DNA of 64,000 nucleotides from Fibrobacter succinogenes (GCA_902799745.1 CADCBQ010000004.1:1-64000); one strand, 5' to 3'; shown: positions 50,918-60,369, counted from the first letter of the stretch. A program made the numbers and translations. Notes: generated by a model not told the origin, from the sequence alone.

Positions 50918-53899
50918 TTACCTACACACCAAAAGCCTGATTGCATCGAGGCGAATCTGCGGGTTCGAAATGACCTTCTTCCATTCCTGGGCGTTCTTGC
51001 GGAGCTGTTGCAGCTGGGCGTTATTGCCCGCCTTGCCACGCATGCTCAACAAATGGTTCATACGCTGGTATTCCTGCTCGGCGCGGGCTTCGACAGCGGC
51101 AGCGGCCACTTCGGCAATTTCCTTTGCCTTGGCAGACACAATGCGGCGAGCGATGGCGAGGCCTTCTTTACCGAAATACTTGAGCGTCATGTTCACAGCG
51201 GCATTGCCCTGCGGAACAGGCACATCCTTGAAGTTTGCGTTCTTCAGTTCCGGCACCTTTTCGGTCAAGTCTTCACCCGTCGGGTTCACAAGCACGCTAA
51301 TGTAGCGCGGGCCAGCAAGGTCCGACACGCCCCATTCTTCGGCCACCGAGAAGTCCACCGCGAAATTGTACTGCATCACCAGGCCGCGCATTCCGGAATT
51401 CTGCCAGATGTTGCAAGCCACAGCACCGTTGTCCAGCGAGGTTTCAAAGTCAATCACGCCCTGCGAAAGCGGGTGTTCCAAGCTCACAAAGTCCACTTCG
51501 TCGTGCACCATGGCCACGTTGCGGTCAAAGGTCACAGTCAAGCTAGACGTATCGCAGAAGCGGGCATCTTCGTCACCACCGCCAGAGCTTTCTTCAAAAT
51601 TACCCACAGCCTGCGTCACACGGCCACCGCCACCGGCGCCCGCCATGCCAACGCTTTCGGGCATGCCAGGAATCGAGCCCGATTCCACCTGCGTGCCTTG
51701 ACTGATAATGTAGCAGCCCTTAATCTTGCTCTTTTCGATTTCAAGACCGCGGTCCATCAGCGACGAGAACACGAGGGTTTCCAAATCCTTGTCGGCGTCA
51801 ATCTTCAAGATGGCATCGGTAATTTCTTTTGCCTTCGCCGGATTGCGGGAGTTGAATTCCAGCAAGCGGTCGCGGCCCTTTTCAATATTCTTGCGCATGG
51901 TGTCGCAGTCTTTCTTGACCTGCGGAATCACCGTGTCTACAAAGTTCTGGAGCAATGCCTGCGGTTCGGCCAAAGCGGCAATCAGTTCGTCAGTGTACTT
52001 GAGGAACAGTTCGCCACCGCTCATCATCGGAGTACCGAAGGCGTTCAAGCCGTTGTGATACCAGCGGAACATGACTTCCTGGCCGGAGCCCTTCACATAC
52101 GGCACATGAATAATGATGTTTTCAGTCTGACCGATACGGTCCAAGCGACCAATACGCTGTTCCACCAAGGCGGCATCGAGCGGCAGGTCGAACAGAATCA
52201 AATGGTGAGCAAACTGGAAGTTGCGGCCTTCAGAACCGATTTCAGAAGCAATCAACAGGTTTGCGCCGTTTTCTCTGCTGAAGTTTGCAGCAGCCTTGTC
52301 GCGGGCCATAATCGTCATGTTCTCATGGAACATCGAGAACGCGCCCTCGCCCATGTATTCGTTCAAGAGCGTTTCAAGCGCCTGCACCACCTGAATCGAT
52401 TCGCAAATCAGGAGCACCTTGTCGCCCGCATGTTCCTTCAAGAATCCCTTAAGCCACACGTAGCGTTCGTCGAGCGCCCAGGCATCGGAATAGCTCGTGC
52501 AAAGCAGGCCGTTTTCCTGAATGTCGGTGGACATGTCCAAATCGTTTTCGGCAGCCACGTTCACCATGTCGCGGTAATTCTTGTTCGGTTCCAGCGGAAT
52601 TTCATCGAGCACGCGTTTCGGGAATCCGCCCACGCCCTTACGGGTATTGCGGAATACCACCGAACCTGTACCCACGGCATCCACAATGCGGCGGATCCAT
52701 TCGTCGGCGGGCATGCTCTTTGCGCTTTCCTGTTCAAGCCACGGGCGAATAATCGACTTTTTCGGCACGCATTCGTTCAAGTCGTCCCAGCTCATGGTCT
52801 GGCCGGGGTCCGTCGGCAACTTCGAAAGTTCGTTCACCAGCTTGCGGTAAGCGTCCTGGTCCTTGATAAAGCTGTTGTAGTCCGCAAAGCGCACGGGGTC
52901 GAGCATCTTCAAGCGGTTGAACTGCGATTCCGGATGGAACTGCAGCGGCGTACCCGTCAAAAGGAGCACGCCCTTCGAGCGCTGAATCACGGCGTTAGCG
53001 AGCAAGTATTCGTGGCTCGTGAATCCGTCTTCGCAAACCAGGTGGTGCGCTTCGTCGATAATCACCATGTCCCAAGTTGTCTTGAGCAAGTCTTCGATCA
53101 GAGCGGGCTGCTTGATCAAGAAGTCTATGGAGCAAATAATATCGTTTGCAATCGTGAACGGATTCGGGCGGTCATCGTCGTCATTCACGAACAGGCCCTT
53201 GATGTAGCCTTCGTCCACCAGCGTGAACAAGTGGTTAAAGCGGCGCTTCATTTCCACAAGCCACTGGTGCTTCAGCGTTTCGGGCACAATAATCAATGTA
53301 CGGGTCAGGCGGCCGCGGGCCTTGAGCGCATGCCAAATCATGCCGGCTTCAATCGTCTTGCCGAGACCCACTTCGTCGGACAGCATCAAGCGCGGGAGCG
53401 TAGAACTGTCGCAGGCGCGCTGGCACAAATAATACTGGTGCGGAATCATCGAGGTACGCGGGCCAATCATGCCACGCACCGGCGAAGAAATCCACTTGCA
53501 AGAAAGTTCCATAGCCGATTCACGGCGACCGAACTGCACACTGTTCGACACGCGATTTTCCATGAGGGCCTTGAACAAGTCCGCAGGACGCGCAATCGAA
53601 ATCTTGCCGCTCAGTTCAGATTCCTTCATCTGTCTGCCGGCGCGGCCCGTATAAACCAACAAGCCGTCCACCTCTTTCACCGATTCCACGGTAAAAGACA
53701 TTCCCTTTTCGCTCTTGGCGGTATCACCCACCGAAAGTTCAAAGCGGTCCACAGGGGCACCCATGGAACGGTAGCAACGGACATCACTTACAGCGGGGAA
53801 AGAAATCTTAACAATACGGTCTTGCACCTCGGTGACTATACCAAGCCCGAGAGTAGGTTCCGATTGACTTACATAGCGTTGGCCAATCTTGAAATTCAT
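50918..53899 (-). CDS. rapA: RapA-type RNA-polymerase-associated SNF2 ATPase
   Basis: The start is the second of two adjacent ATG codons (53899) because GGAGGT lies too close to the first; the protein has 993 residues. The N-terminal 100 residues match the RapA tudor-like module (FKIGQRYVSQSEPTLGLGIV, LLVYTGR). The SNF2 core follows: Walker A DEVGLGKTIEAGMIW (about 190-205), DEAHH, LLTGTPLQF, then helicase C motifs ending QRIGRLDRIGQTE. RapA recycles RNA polymerase after transcription. Inserted between the lobes and near the C-terminus are Gly-rich stretches (GAGGGGR) that are unlike E. coli RapA. It is divergent from the GYF/RDD gene, sharing a 43-bp intergenic region. Confidence 0.93.
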   Translation of the reverse strand: MNFKIGQRYVSQSEPTLGLGIVTEVQDRIVKISFPAVSDVRCYRSMGAPVDRFELSVGDTAKSEKGMSFTVESVKEVDGLLVYTGRAGRQMKESELSGKISIARPADLFKALMENRVSNSVQFGRRESAMELSCKWISSPVRGMIGPRTSMIPHQYYLCQRACDSSTLPRLMLSDEVGLGKTIEAGMIWHALKARGRLTRTLIIVPETLKHQWLVEMKRRFNHLFTLVDEGYIKGLFVNDDDDRPNPFTIANDIICSIDFLIKQPALIEDLLKTTWDMVIIDEAHHLVCEDGFTSHEYLLANAVIQRSKGVLLLTGTPLQFHPESQFNRLKMLDPVRFADYNSFIKDQDAYRKLVNELSKLPTDPGQTMSWDDLNECVPKKSIIRPWLEQESAKSMPADEWIRRIVDAVGTGSVVFRNTRKGVGGFPKRVLDEIPLEPNKNYRDMVNVAAENDLDMSTDIQENGLLCTSYSDAWALDERYVWLKGFLKEHAGDKVLLICESIQVVQALETLLNEYMGEGAFSMFHENMTIMARDKAAANFSRENGANLLIASEIGSEGRNFQFAHHLILFDLPLDAALVEQRIGRLDRIGQTENIIIHVPYVKGSGQEVMFRWYHNGLNAFGTPMMSGGELFLKYTDELIAALAEPQALLQNFVDTVIPQVKKDCDTMRKNIEKGRDRLLEFNSRNPAKAKEITDAILKIDADKDLETLVFSSLMDRGLEIEKSKIKGCYIISQGTQVESGSIPGMPESVGMAGAGGGGRVTQAVGNFEESSGGGDEDARFCDTSSLTVTFDRNVAMVHDEVDFVSLEHPLSQGVIDFETSLDNGAVACNIWQNSGMRGLVMQYNFAVDFSVAEEWGVSDLAGPRYISVLVNPTGEDLTEKVPELKNANFKDVPVPQGNAAVNMTLKYFGKEGLAIARRIVSAKAKEIAEVAAAAVEARAEQEYQRMNHLLSMRGKAGNNAQLQQLRKNAQEWKKVISNPQIRLDAIRLLVCR

Positions 53900-53942
53900 C
53901 ATACCTCCAAAATGTAGCTTTTTTTCTAAATTATGGCTCATC

Positions 53943-54716
53943 ATGATTTGGTACTACATAGATGAAACCGTGACAGACGGTGAACGACGCAAGGGTCCCT
54001 TTAATATCGACGAAATCAGGGACTTTGTAAAAGACGGCACAATAAAAGACGAAACTTTAGTGTGGCATTCGGGCATGGAAGCCTGGGTCGCCTGGAAAGA
54101 CACCGAAGAATCCAAGGAAGTCCCGCTTTCCGAAGAAGAACAGATCAAGGCTGCCCTCGAAGCAATCATTGCCGAGCACAATAAAGGGAAACACTACGCC
54201 GGATTCTTTGTCCGCGCTATCGCCTACTTTATTGACAATGTTATTTTGTCTGCAACAGGCGTTTTGATTCTGATGATTATGAGCGCCGTTCAAGCAATAG
54301 ACCTTAACGTCCTTGCTGACGCCATGAGCGCCTACATCAGCAATCCCACCTCCGAAGAGGCTTTGAACAAGGTGATTGACATTCCCGGCACGCACTTGTT
54401 CCTGATTATTTGGGGCGTTGTGCAAGCCATTTACTTCATTGCATTTACGGCCATCAAGTCGGCAACCCCCGGCAAAATGCTCGTGAAGATTCATGTCGAA
54501 GTCGCCCACGGTGAACCCATGAGCTGGGTAAGTGCCGCACTCCGCTTTATCGCAAGCTTGATTACGCAATGCACGCTCATGTTCTACGGCCTTGGCTACC
54601 TGATTGTCTTTATCGACCCCAAGCGCCGCGCCCTCCACGACCACATCGCCCGCACCCGCGTGGTGCACGATATGATTAGACGAGAGACGAAAGACGAAAG
54701 AAAAAAGAATAATTAA
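53943..54716 (+). CDS. GYF-domain and RDD-family membrane protein
   Basis: I choose ATG 53943 since the longer frame reads through the divergent rapA start. The 257-residue protein has an N-terminal GYF_2-like domain (IWYYIDETVTDGERRKGPFN then LVWHSGMEAWVAW, about 1-45), a linker, and an RDD membrane domain with about four helices (FVRAIAYFIDNVILSATGVL, ATPGKMLVKIHVE, and DPKRRALHDHIARTRVV). RDD proteins include ion antiporters, but most are uncharacterised. The last 12 residues (IRRETKDERKKNN-like) are encoded by a GA-rich microrepeat (about 54676-54714) similar to one at 56135-56180, so the C-terminus appears to be extended by repeat DNA. Confidence 0.85.
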   Translation: MIWYYIDETVTDGERRKGPFNIDEIRDFVKDGTIKDETLVWHSGMEAWVAWKDTEESKEVPLSEEEQIKAALEAIIAEHNKGKHYAGFFVRAIAYFIDNVILSATGVLILMIMSAVQAIDLNVLADAMSAYISNPTSEEALNKVIDIPGTHLFLIIWGVVQAIYFIAFTAIKSATPGKMLVKIHVEVAHGEPMSWVSAALRFIASLITQCTLMFYGLGYLIVFIDPKRRALHDHIARTRVVHDMIRRETKDERKKNN

Positions 54717-54742
54717 AAGGGAGAGGTTTCTCCCTCGTTCAA

Positions 54743-54769
54743 ACCCCGGCTGCACACAGCCGGGTTTTT
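54743..54769 (+). terminator. Terminator after the RDD gene
   Basis: ACCCCGGCTG-CACA-CAGCCGGGT with a TTTTT tail lies 26 bp after the stop. A smaller GGGAGA/TCTCCC hairpin precedes it and a TAGGGGC/GCCCCTA hairpin follows at 54786-54801. Confidence 0.9.
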
Positions 54770-54855
54770 CTCTACCCTCTCTCCTAGGGGCACGCCCCTA
54801 AAACCCGGTACTTTTACTATCTTATAAATGCAAAAAATTTAAGTCTAATTTTACT

Positions 54856-56133
54856 ATGTACCAGTTTATTGTACCTCAGGTTAAAAAGCCGCTCGACGGC
54901 GAAGTTGAAATTTCCGGCGCCAAGAACGCAGTCCTTGCCGTAATGGCAGCAGCCCTCTTGGCCGACGGCGTCTCCGAAATCACGAACGTCCCGCACCTCA
55001 AAGACATGAAGACCATGTCCGATGTGCTGCGCGTGATCGGTTGCCACATCGGTGGCGAAGCCCACACCTTAAGAATCGACACCCGTGGTGCCGACCATCT
55101 GGAAGCCCCTTACGAACTCGTGAAGACCATGCGCGCAAGCTTCTATGTGCTCGGTCCTCTGGTAGCACGCTTTGGCCGCTGCCGCGTGTCTCTCCCGGGC
55201 GGTTGCGCATGGGGTCCGCGCCCTGTGGACTTGCACCTGAAAGGCCTCGAAGCCTTGGGCGCCAAGATTACCGTGACTCACGGCTACGTAGAAGCCACTT
55301 GCGACGGACGCCTCCCCGGCGGTACATTCCATTTCCCGATTTCGAGCGTGGGTGCCACGGTGAACGTACTGATGGCCGCAACGCTTGCCAAGGGCACCAG
55401 CGTCCTGCAGAATGCAGCCCTCGAACCTGAAATCGACAACCTCGTCGATTACCTCATCGGCATGGGCGCCAAGATTCAAGGTCGCGGCACGCGCACCCTT
55501 ACGGTGCAGGGCGTAGAAGCTCTACGCCCGGGTAATGGCGTCACCATTCCCGACCGTATCGAAGCAGGCACCTACCTTTGTGGTGCCGCCATTACGCGTG
55601 GCCGCGTCAAGGTCACCAAGATTATCCCCGAACACATCGCCTCGACGCTCGACGCCTTCCGCGACATGAACTGCAAGGTGTCCGTCGGCCCCGACTGGGC
55701 CGAAGTCGACGCCCGCAACGTAGAACTCAAGCCGATTACGATTCAGACTCTCCCGTTTCCGGGCTACCCCACCGACATGCAGGCGCCGCTCATGGCGACA
55801 CTTCTGTCGGTTCCGGGCAACAGCGTGATTCAAGATACCGTCTACAATGACCGCTTTAAGCATGTGGCCGAAATGGAACGCCTCGGCGCAAGCATTACGC
55901 TCAGCGGCAACACCGCCACCATCAAGGGTGGCCTCCCGCTCGAAGGTGCCGACGTCATGGGCTCCGACCTGCGTGCAAGCGCAGCCCTCGTGCTCGCCGC
56001 GTTAATCGCCGAAGGCGAAACCAAGATCAGCCGCATTTACCACCTGGACCGCGGTTACGAAGACTTCGAAGCTAAAATGGCAAAGCTCGGCGCCGAAGTC
56101 AAGCGCGTCATCATTGACGCCGACGAACCGTAG
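54856..56133 (+). CDS. murA: UDP-N-acetylglucosamine 1-carboxyvinyltransferase
   Basis: The 425-residue enzyme transfers enolpyruvate to UDP-GlcNAc, the first committed step of peptidoglycan synthesis in the cytoplasm. Visible features: GEVEISGAKNAVLAVMAAAL at residues 15-35, the catalytic loop PGGCAWGPRPVDLH with the active-site Cys (about 117; the Trp after Ala is less usual than Ile), and SLPVS-like lobe repeats. The late RASAALVLAALIAEGET segment is the family's second conserved block. Length is normal. It has its own AT-rich promoter region and a terminator on both sides, so it is likely monocistronic. The Cys predicts sensitivity to fosfomycin. Confidence 0.96.
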   Translation: MYQFIVPQVKKPLDGEVEISGAKNAVLAVMAAALLADGVSEITNVPHLKDMKTMSDVLRVIGCHIGGEAHTLRIDTRGADHLEAPYELVKTMRASFYVLGPLVARFGRCRVSLPGGCAWGPRPVDLHLKGLEALGAKITVTHGYVEATCDGRLPGGTFHFPISSVGATVNVLMAATLAKGTSVLQNAALEPEIDNLVDYLIGMGAKIQGRGTRTLTVQGVEALRPGNGVTIPDRIEAGTYLCGAAITRGRVKVTKIIPEHIASTLDAFRDMNCKVSVGPDWAEVDARNVELKPITIQTLPFPGYPTDMQAPLMATLLSVPGNSVIQDTVYNDRFKHVAEMERLGASITLSGNTATIKGGLPLEGADVMGSDLRASAALVLAALIAEGETKISRIYHLDRGYEDFEAKMAKLGAEVKRVIIDADEP

Positions 56134-56134
56134 A

Positions 56135-56180
56135 CTAGACGAGAGAACGCCGCTACGCGGCTACAGACGAGAGACTAAAG
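56135..56180 (+). repeat. GA-rich microrepeat with small hairpin
   Basis: ACTAGACGAGAGAA, then GCCGC-TACG-CGGC, then AGACGAGAGACTAAAG. The GACGAGAGAC unit also forms the tail of the RDD gene (about 54676-54714). It separates the murA stop from its terminator. Confidence 0.6.
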
Positions 56181-56183
56181 AAA

Positions 56184-56214
56184 AAACTCCGACGAGGCAA
56201 TCGTCGGAGTTTTC
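56184..56214. terminator. Terminator between murA and the cpoB-like gene
   Basis: ACTCCGACGA-GGCAA-TCGTCGGAGT is a 10-bp perfect stem flanked by A and T runs, so it can end both the murA transcript and the convergent Tol-Pal transcript. Confidence 0.9.
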
Positions 56215-56236
56215 GTTTTGAAAGAATTTTGAACTA

Positions 56237-57181
56237 TTACAGGGCGGCTTCCGTAGATTCAGTCGTTACGCGGGCAGTCGGTTCAGATACGTTATCGGTA
56301 GTCGACTTGCGGGAAGTCGGCTTGACCGGTTCGCGAACCACAGGCACGCATCTTTCGACAGGTTCACCGGCAGATTTTTTGTCTTCTTTTTCCAAGATTT
56401 CCTGCAACATTTCGGCAGCCTGTTCAAATTCGGCAGACTTTTCGCAAGACTTGGTAGAAAGAATCTTCTGCAGGTACTGCTTCTGCATGTTGATGTCGCA
56501 TTCTTCACCATAAAGGCCCGAAAGCTTGAACAATGCGGGGCAGGTCTTCTGACCGTCGGGGAAGGCTTCCGACATGCGAGCAAAGACCTTTTTCGCCTTG
56601 TCAATCTGCGCCACATCAATCAGGCAGAGCGCCATCCAGTAAAGCGAATTCTCGGCGAGTTCGCCTTCTTTCATTTGTTCATAAACCTGTTTGAAACCAC
56701 TGTAAGCCAGCTTGAATTCACCGCGATGGTAATCGGAGCGGGCCGTATTGAACATCGCTTCGGCTTCCACGAGCTTTTCGGCTTCGCGTTCCAGGCTATC
56801 CATGGAGACCGGTGCAGCAGGCGCACCGCTCACGACCACCTTCTTCGCCAAGATCTTGTCGGACTTGCCGAGCAACATATCCAAGCGGTAGATGATTTCT
56901 TCTTGCCTAGAATCGTTACGTTCAGACTCATCGGCCACGCGACGCGAAAGCATGGTGATTTCAGCCTGCATGCGCTTTTGCGCAAGCTCAGCCGCATCCA
57001 GCTCTGCACGCAGAGAATCGTTTTGAGCCTGAAGCCTTACCGCCACAGAATCGAGGTTGGCCTGAACTTCAGCGCCGACAGCCTTCATTTCCTGTGTACG
57101 GAGAACCGTCATCTGGCTACAACCCGTCAGGGCTGCGACCATAAGCAAGGGAAATACGATGTTCAATTTTTTGTTTTTCAT
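56237..57181 (-). CDS. CpoB/YbgF-like TPR lipoprotein of the Tol-Pal operon
   Basis: The 314-residue protein has a lipobox (ALTGC, Cys 21), then a heptad-rich coiled coil (about 30-105: LRTQEMKAVGAEVQANLDSV and onwards), and TPR-like helices at about 130-260 (FNTARSDYHRGEFKLAYSGF, ENSLYWMALCLIDVAQIDKA). This matches CpoB/YbgF, which coordinates septal peptidoglycan synthesis with outer-membrane constriction, except that most CpoB proteins are not lipidated. The C-terminal 50 residues are low-complexity. It is the last gene of the tol-pal cluster, 78 bp after pal. Confidence 0.8.
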   Translation of the reverse strand: MKNKKLNIVFPLLMVAALTGCSQMTVLRTQEMKAVGAEVQANLDSVAVRLQAQNDSLRAELDAAELAQKRMQAEITMLSRRVADESERNDSRQEEIIYRLDMLLGKSDKILAKKVVVSGAPAAPVSMDSLEREAEKLVEAEAMFNTARSDYHRGEFKLAYSGFKQVYEQMKEGELAENSLYWMALCLIDVAQIDKAKKVFARMSEAFPDGQKTCPALFKLSGLYGEECDINMQKQYLQKILSTKSCEKSAEFEQAAEMLQEILEKEDKKSAGEPVERCVPVVREPVKPTSRKSTTDNVSEPTARVTTESTEAAL

Positions 57182-57259
57182 ATAACAAGTTCTTTTTAAT
57201 TACCCGCAAAATTCCTCGCCTGCAGTAACAGGCAAGACGAGGACGAAATTTAAAGAATC

Positions 57260-57847
57260 TTATTCCTTGATGTTCACGCGGAAGTTGGCGCGACGGTTCT
57301 GGGAGTAGGCTTCTTCGGTTGCACCTTCAACCTTCGGAGCTTCCTTACCGTAGCTGACCGATTCCATGCGCTTGGCATCAATGCCGTAAGCAACGAGGAA
57401 TTCCTTCACCTTCATGGCACGCTTTGCACCGAGAGTGAAGTTATAGTCTTCGGTACCGCGAGCATCGGTGTGGCCTTCGATCGTAATCGTGAAGCGTTCT
57501 TCCTTGATCAGGAGTTCGCCCACCTGAGCCAGGAGTTCCTTAGCCTTTTCGGTGAGTTCAGAACGGTCAAAGTCAAAGTACACGTCTTCGCTCATGATCT
57601 GGTTGATCAAGGCTTCGAGACGAGCGCGTTCGGCTTCGAGGCGGGCGCGTTCGGCAGCCAGGCGTTCAGCTTCGAGGCGAGCCTGTTCGGCAGCCAGGGA
57701 ATCTGCGTTGGGTTCAGCAGCCGGAGCGACAGCGGCAGGAGCCGGTTCTGCTTCCGGTTCGGTCTGGGGCTGCTGCTTCTTGGCGCAAGCGACAAGGCAG
57801 AGGGCTGCGGCAGATGCCACTACAGCGAGTTTAACGAAGTTCTTCAT
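57260..57847 (-). CDS. pal: Peptidoglycan-associated lipoprotein Pal
   Basis: The 195-residue protein has a lipoprotein signal (LCLVACAKK, Cys 21), an Ala/Pro/Glu-rich linker, an Arg/Glu/Leu-rich coiled helix (LAAERARLEAERARLE, about 60-80), and an OmpA-like peptidoglycan-binding domain (about 85-195) with TIEGHTDARGTEDYN and the LGAKRAMKVKEFLV helix. It anchors the outer membrane to peptidoglycan with TolB. Its ATG overlaps the tolB stop (ATGA). The helical insert before the OmpA domain is longer than in E. coli Pal. Confidence 0.95.
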   Translation of the reverse strand: MKNFVKLAVVASAAALCLVACAKKQQPQTEPEAEPAPAAVAPAAEPNADSLAAEQARLEAERLAAERARLEAERARLEALINQIMSEDVYFDFDRSELTEKAKELLAQVGELLIKEERFTITIEGHTDARGTEDYNFTLGAKRAMKVKEFLVAYGIDAKRMESVSYGKEAPKVEGATEEAYSQNRRANFRVNIKE

Positions 57848-59142
57848 TTTTTACCTTCCTTTTTTGGTTGTTTAAAATCGTCATAGAAGAACGACCAAGT
57901 GGGCGAAGTGTTTTCACCGGAATTGGTGATTCGCGTAACATTGGAGCCGTCTTTTCTCATAATGTAAATCTGGTACGAACCGCTACGGTTGCTCGAGAAG
58001 GCGATCAGCTTGCCATCGGGCGACCAAGTCGGGTGTTCGTTGTTACCGGCGTTGCTCGTGAGCTGCACAATATCAGAACCGTCGAGAGCGCAGGTATAAA
58101 TATTCATGTGACCAGCATCCATAGAAGTATAGGCGATACGGTCCCCTTCGGGCGACCAGGCGGCGCGTTCATTGTAGCGGCCCATAAAGGTCACGCGGCG
58201 CAAATCGGAACCGTCCTTGCCCATTGCAAAAATCTGCGGGCCACCGCCACGGTCACTCGTAAAGAGCACTTCAGAAGCATACGGGCTCCAAGCCGGGCTC
58301 GTCTGATTCGACTTCAAGTAAGCAAATTTCTTTGCCCTACCCGTAGAAGGATCACCGATATACAAATCCGTCTTGCCATCCACCGTGCTCGAGAACAAAA
58401 GTTCTCCGGTTTTCGGGTTCACAGCCGGGCTATAAGTCTGTTCCAACTGCGGGAACACCGACTTTTCGACACCGCCAAAAGTCTTGGAATAAAGCTTCGG
58501 ACGATGCGTCTTGAAATTCACATAGTAAAGGCCTGCGTTACCCTTCATCCACACGGGCATCATGCTAATGGTCGTGTCGCGGGTAATCTGGCTGCGATGG
58601 AACCCGTCATAGTCGGACACCACCACCTGCTTAACGCCATCCATCTTGGACACATAGGCAAGCTTGGTCGATGCCACACCGCGTTCGCCCCACAGGCGAT
58701 AAATCACCTGGTCAAAGAACTGGTGCAGGGCACGGCGCATATCCTTCTGTTCCACCGTGTAAGCTTCACCGAGCATCACATCCTTGGTCTGTGCTGCATA
58801 CAAGAAACATTCCACCTTCAGCATCTTGCCGACAGGCGTTACCTTACCTGTAATGTAATGCTTGGCATGAGCCTTGCTGAATTTCGGCAGGTCAAACTTA
58901 TCCGAGGAGATCACGTCGAAGCGGCCAGAAAGGTTTGCATCGCGAGTGACAATCAAGTGCGGCTTTTCTTCGATCCAGTCAATGGACTTCTTTTCTGCAA
59001 AGGGAACAACGCCAATGGGCATCGTCTTGAAGACAGAAATCCCCACGTCAACGGCAATCGTATCGATGGTCGCATGCGATGTCACCGGCAGCATGGCCAG
59101 CGCAAAGGCCGCAACGCTTACAAGAAATCTCATTTTTTCCAT
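57844..59142 (-). CDS. tolB: Tol-Pal system protein TolB
   Basis: The 432-residue periplasmic protein has a signal peptide (SVAAFALAMLPVTSHA), an N-terminal alpha/beta domain (about 25-165), and a C-terminal six-bladed beta-propeller of repeated DGS/RGG units (TDRGGGPQIFAMGKDGSDLR, TSPAWSPYASEVLFTSDRGG, HPTWSPDGKLIAFSSNRSGS). It binds Pal and TolA during envelope constriction. The length matches E. coli TolB. It is followed by pal with an ATGA overlap and preceded, 60 bp away, by tolA. Confidence 0.95.
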   Translation of the reverse strand: MEKMRFLVSVAAFALAMLPVTSHATIDTIAVDVGISVFKTMPIGVVPFAEKKSIDWIEEKPHLIVTRDANLSGRFDVISSDKFDLPKFSKAHAKHYITGKVTPVGKMLKVECFLYAAQTKDVMLGEAYTVEQKDMRRALHQFFDQVIYRLWGERGVASTKLAYVSKMDGVKQVVVSDYDGFHRSQITRDTTISMMPVWMKGNAGLYYVNFKTHRPKLYSKTFGGVEKSVFPQLEQTYSPAVNPKTGELLFSSTVDGKTDLYIGDPSTGRAKKFAYLKSNQTSPAWSPYASEVLFTSDRGGGPQIFAMGKDGSDLRRVTFMGRYNERAAWSPEGDRIAYTSMDAGHMNIYTCALDGSDIVQLTSNAGNNEHPTWSPDGKLIAFSSNRSGSYQIYIMRKDGSNVTRITNSGENTSPTWSFFYDDFKQPKKEGKK

Positions 59143-59202
59143 TCTAATCCACTCGTTTATTCAATATAATACAATTTTTCGCTACCCCAGACCACAACCA
59201 CC

Positions 59203-59961
59203 TTAATTTGGCGTGAAATTAAAGTGAAGCACCAACGACGGGGCTCTAAAATTGGGCGGAAGTTCCGGAACCTTCGAAATCTGCACCGCACGCACCGACA
59301 AATGGTCCCAGGTTTTGTTTCCCGAACTGCGCTTGAGGGTAATTGCCGTAATGCCACCAAAGCGGTCCACCGTAAACTGCACCGTGGTCTTTACATCGCG
59401 ACGCACGTTCAAGTTCGAGGGCGGATTAAAGTTGCTCATGATAATTTGTTTTAAACGTTCCAAATAAACTTGCATCAGCGGATCCATGTCCACAGATCCC
59501 ACCGGGTTCAAGCTCGGTGCTTCGACAGCCGTCGGCAAGTCCAAGTCGTCTACTTCAAAGTCATCCTGCGGTTCCGGCTCCGGTTCGGGTTCCGGTTTCG
59601 GTTCTTCCACCGGTTCCGGTTCGGGCGGTTTTTCTTCGACCTTAGGTTCGGGCGGCAACTGCTGATCGACCTTCGGCTTCGGTTCCGGCTTGGGTTTAGG
59701 TTCAATTGGCTTGGGTTCTTCGGGTTTCGGTTCAACCGGCTTCGGGCGCGGCGGTTTCGGACGCGGCTGCACCGCCGGCTGGTTCACCTGCACCATTTCG
59801 AATACCGGAATCGGTTCCGGTTCATGCTTAAAGTTCACAAAGTGGAAAGCAATACAAATACCGGCAACGAGCAAGTGGAACACCACCGCACATACGATGA
59901 TCTTCGTCGTCATTCCATCGTCTTGCGACGAGAAATATTGGATGTTTCTTTCTCCGCTCAC
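59203..59961 (-). CDS. tolA: TolA/TonB-like energy-transducing protein of the Tol-Pal operon
   Basis: The frame starts at GTG 59961, directly after the tolR stop, with GGGGAAG before it; the protein has 252 residues. It has one membrane helix (TTKIIVCAVVFHLLVAGICI, about 17-36), a long Pro/Glu/Lys periplasmic spacer (EPKPEEPKP-type repeats, about 50-140), and a C-terminal TonB/TolA-type domain (NVRRDVKTTVQFTVDRFGGI, then WDHLSVRAVQ). By position between tolR and tolB it is the TolA, although the C-terminal domain resembles TonB, as in many non-proteobacterial Tol systems. It links TolQR energy to Pal and TolB. Confidence 0.88.
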   Translation of the reverse strand: MSGERNIQYFSSQDDGMTTKIIVCAVVFHLLVAGICIAFHFVNFKHEPEPIPVFEMVQVNQPAVQPRPKPPRPKPVEPKPEEPKPIEPKPKPEPKPKVDQQLPPEPKVEEKPPEPEPVEEPKPEPEPEPEPQDDFEVDDLDLPTAVEAPSLNPVGSVDMDPLMQVYLERLKQIIMSNFNPPSNLNVRRDVKTTVQFTVDRFGGITAITLKRSSGNKTWDHLSVRAVQISKVPELPPNFRAPSLVLHFNFTPN

Positions 59962-60369
59962 CTACTTCCCCGGTTTTTCCTTGGGATTCATCGTCAGGAA
60001 TCCGAGCTTGGTCACCCCGAGTTTTTGCACCTGGGTCACCACTTTCATCACAAGGCCATAGTTCACCGACTCGTCGGCATTGATGACCACCGCCATCTCG
60101 CCGTTCCAGAGCGACTTGAACACATTGTTGAAACTTGCAAAGTCAACCATCATGTCGGCAATGTAGAGTTCCTCGTTCTTAGTGATTGAAACTTTCAAGA
60201 GCTTCTCTTGTTCCATGGTCGGGGCTTCCGCCTTAGGCAGATCCACCTTGACGCCCTGGCTCATGAGAGGTGCAGAAATAATGAACACAATCAGAATCGC
60301 GAACACGATATCGATCATGTTCGTGAGGTTCATTTCCTGCTTTAGTTCTTTACCGCGACTGCGCTTCAC
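59962..60369 (-). CDS. tolR: Tol-Pal system protein TolR
   Basis: The 135-residue protein has a basic N-terminus, one membrane helix carrying the family's Asp (NLTNMIDIVFAILIVFIISA, about 15-34), and a periplasmic ExbD/TolR domain (LKVSITKNEELYIADMMVDF, VVINADESVNYGLVMKVV). It forms the proton channel with TolQ. The exbD paralogue at 32136-32531 serves TonB instead. It follows tolQ by 8 bp and abuts tolA. Confidence 0.93.
   Translation of the reverse strand: MKRSRGKELKQEMNLTNMIDIVFAILIVFIISAPLMSQGVKVDLPKAEAPTMEQEKLLKVSITKNEELYIADMMVDFASFNNVFKSLWNGEMAVVINADESVNYGLVMKVVTQVQKLGVTKLGFLTMNPKEKPGK

Noticed and set aside
51008-53917. A 969-codon open frame on the plus strand opposite rapA
   Set aside because: Its composition (His/Arg/Val-rich, no domain) is that of an antisense shadow, and rapA on the other strand has all family motifs.
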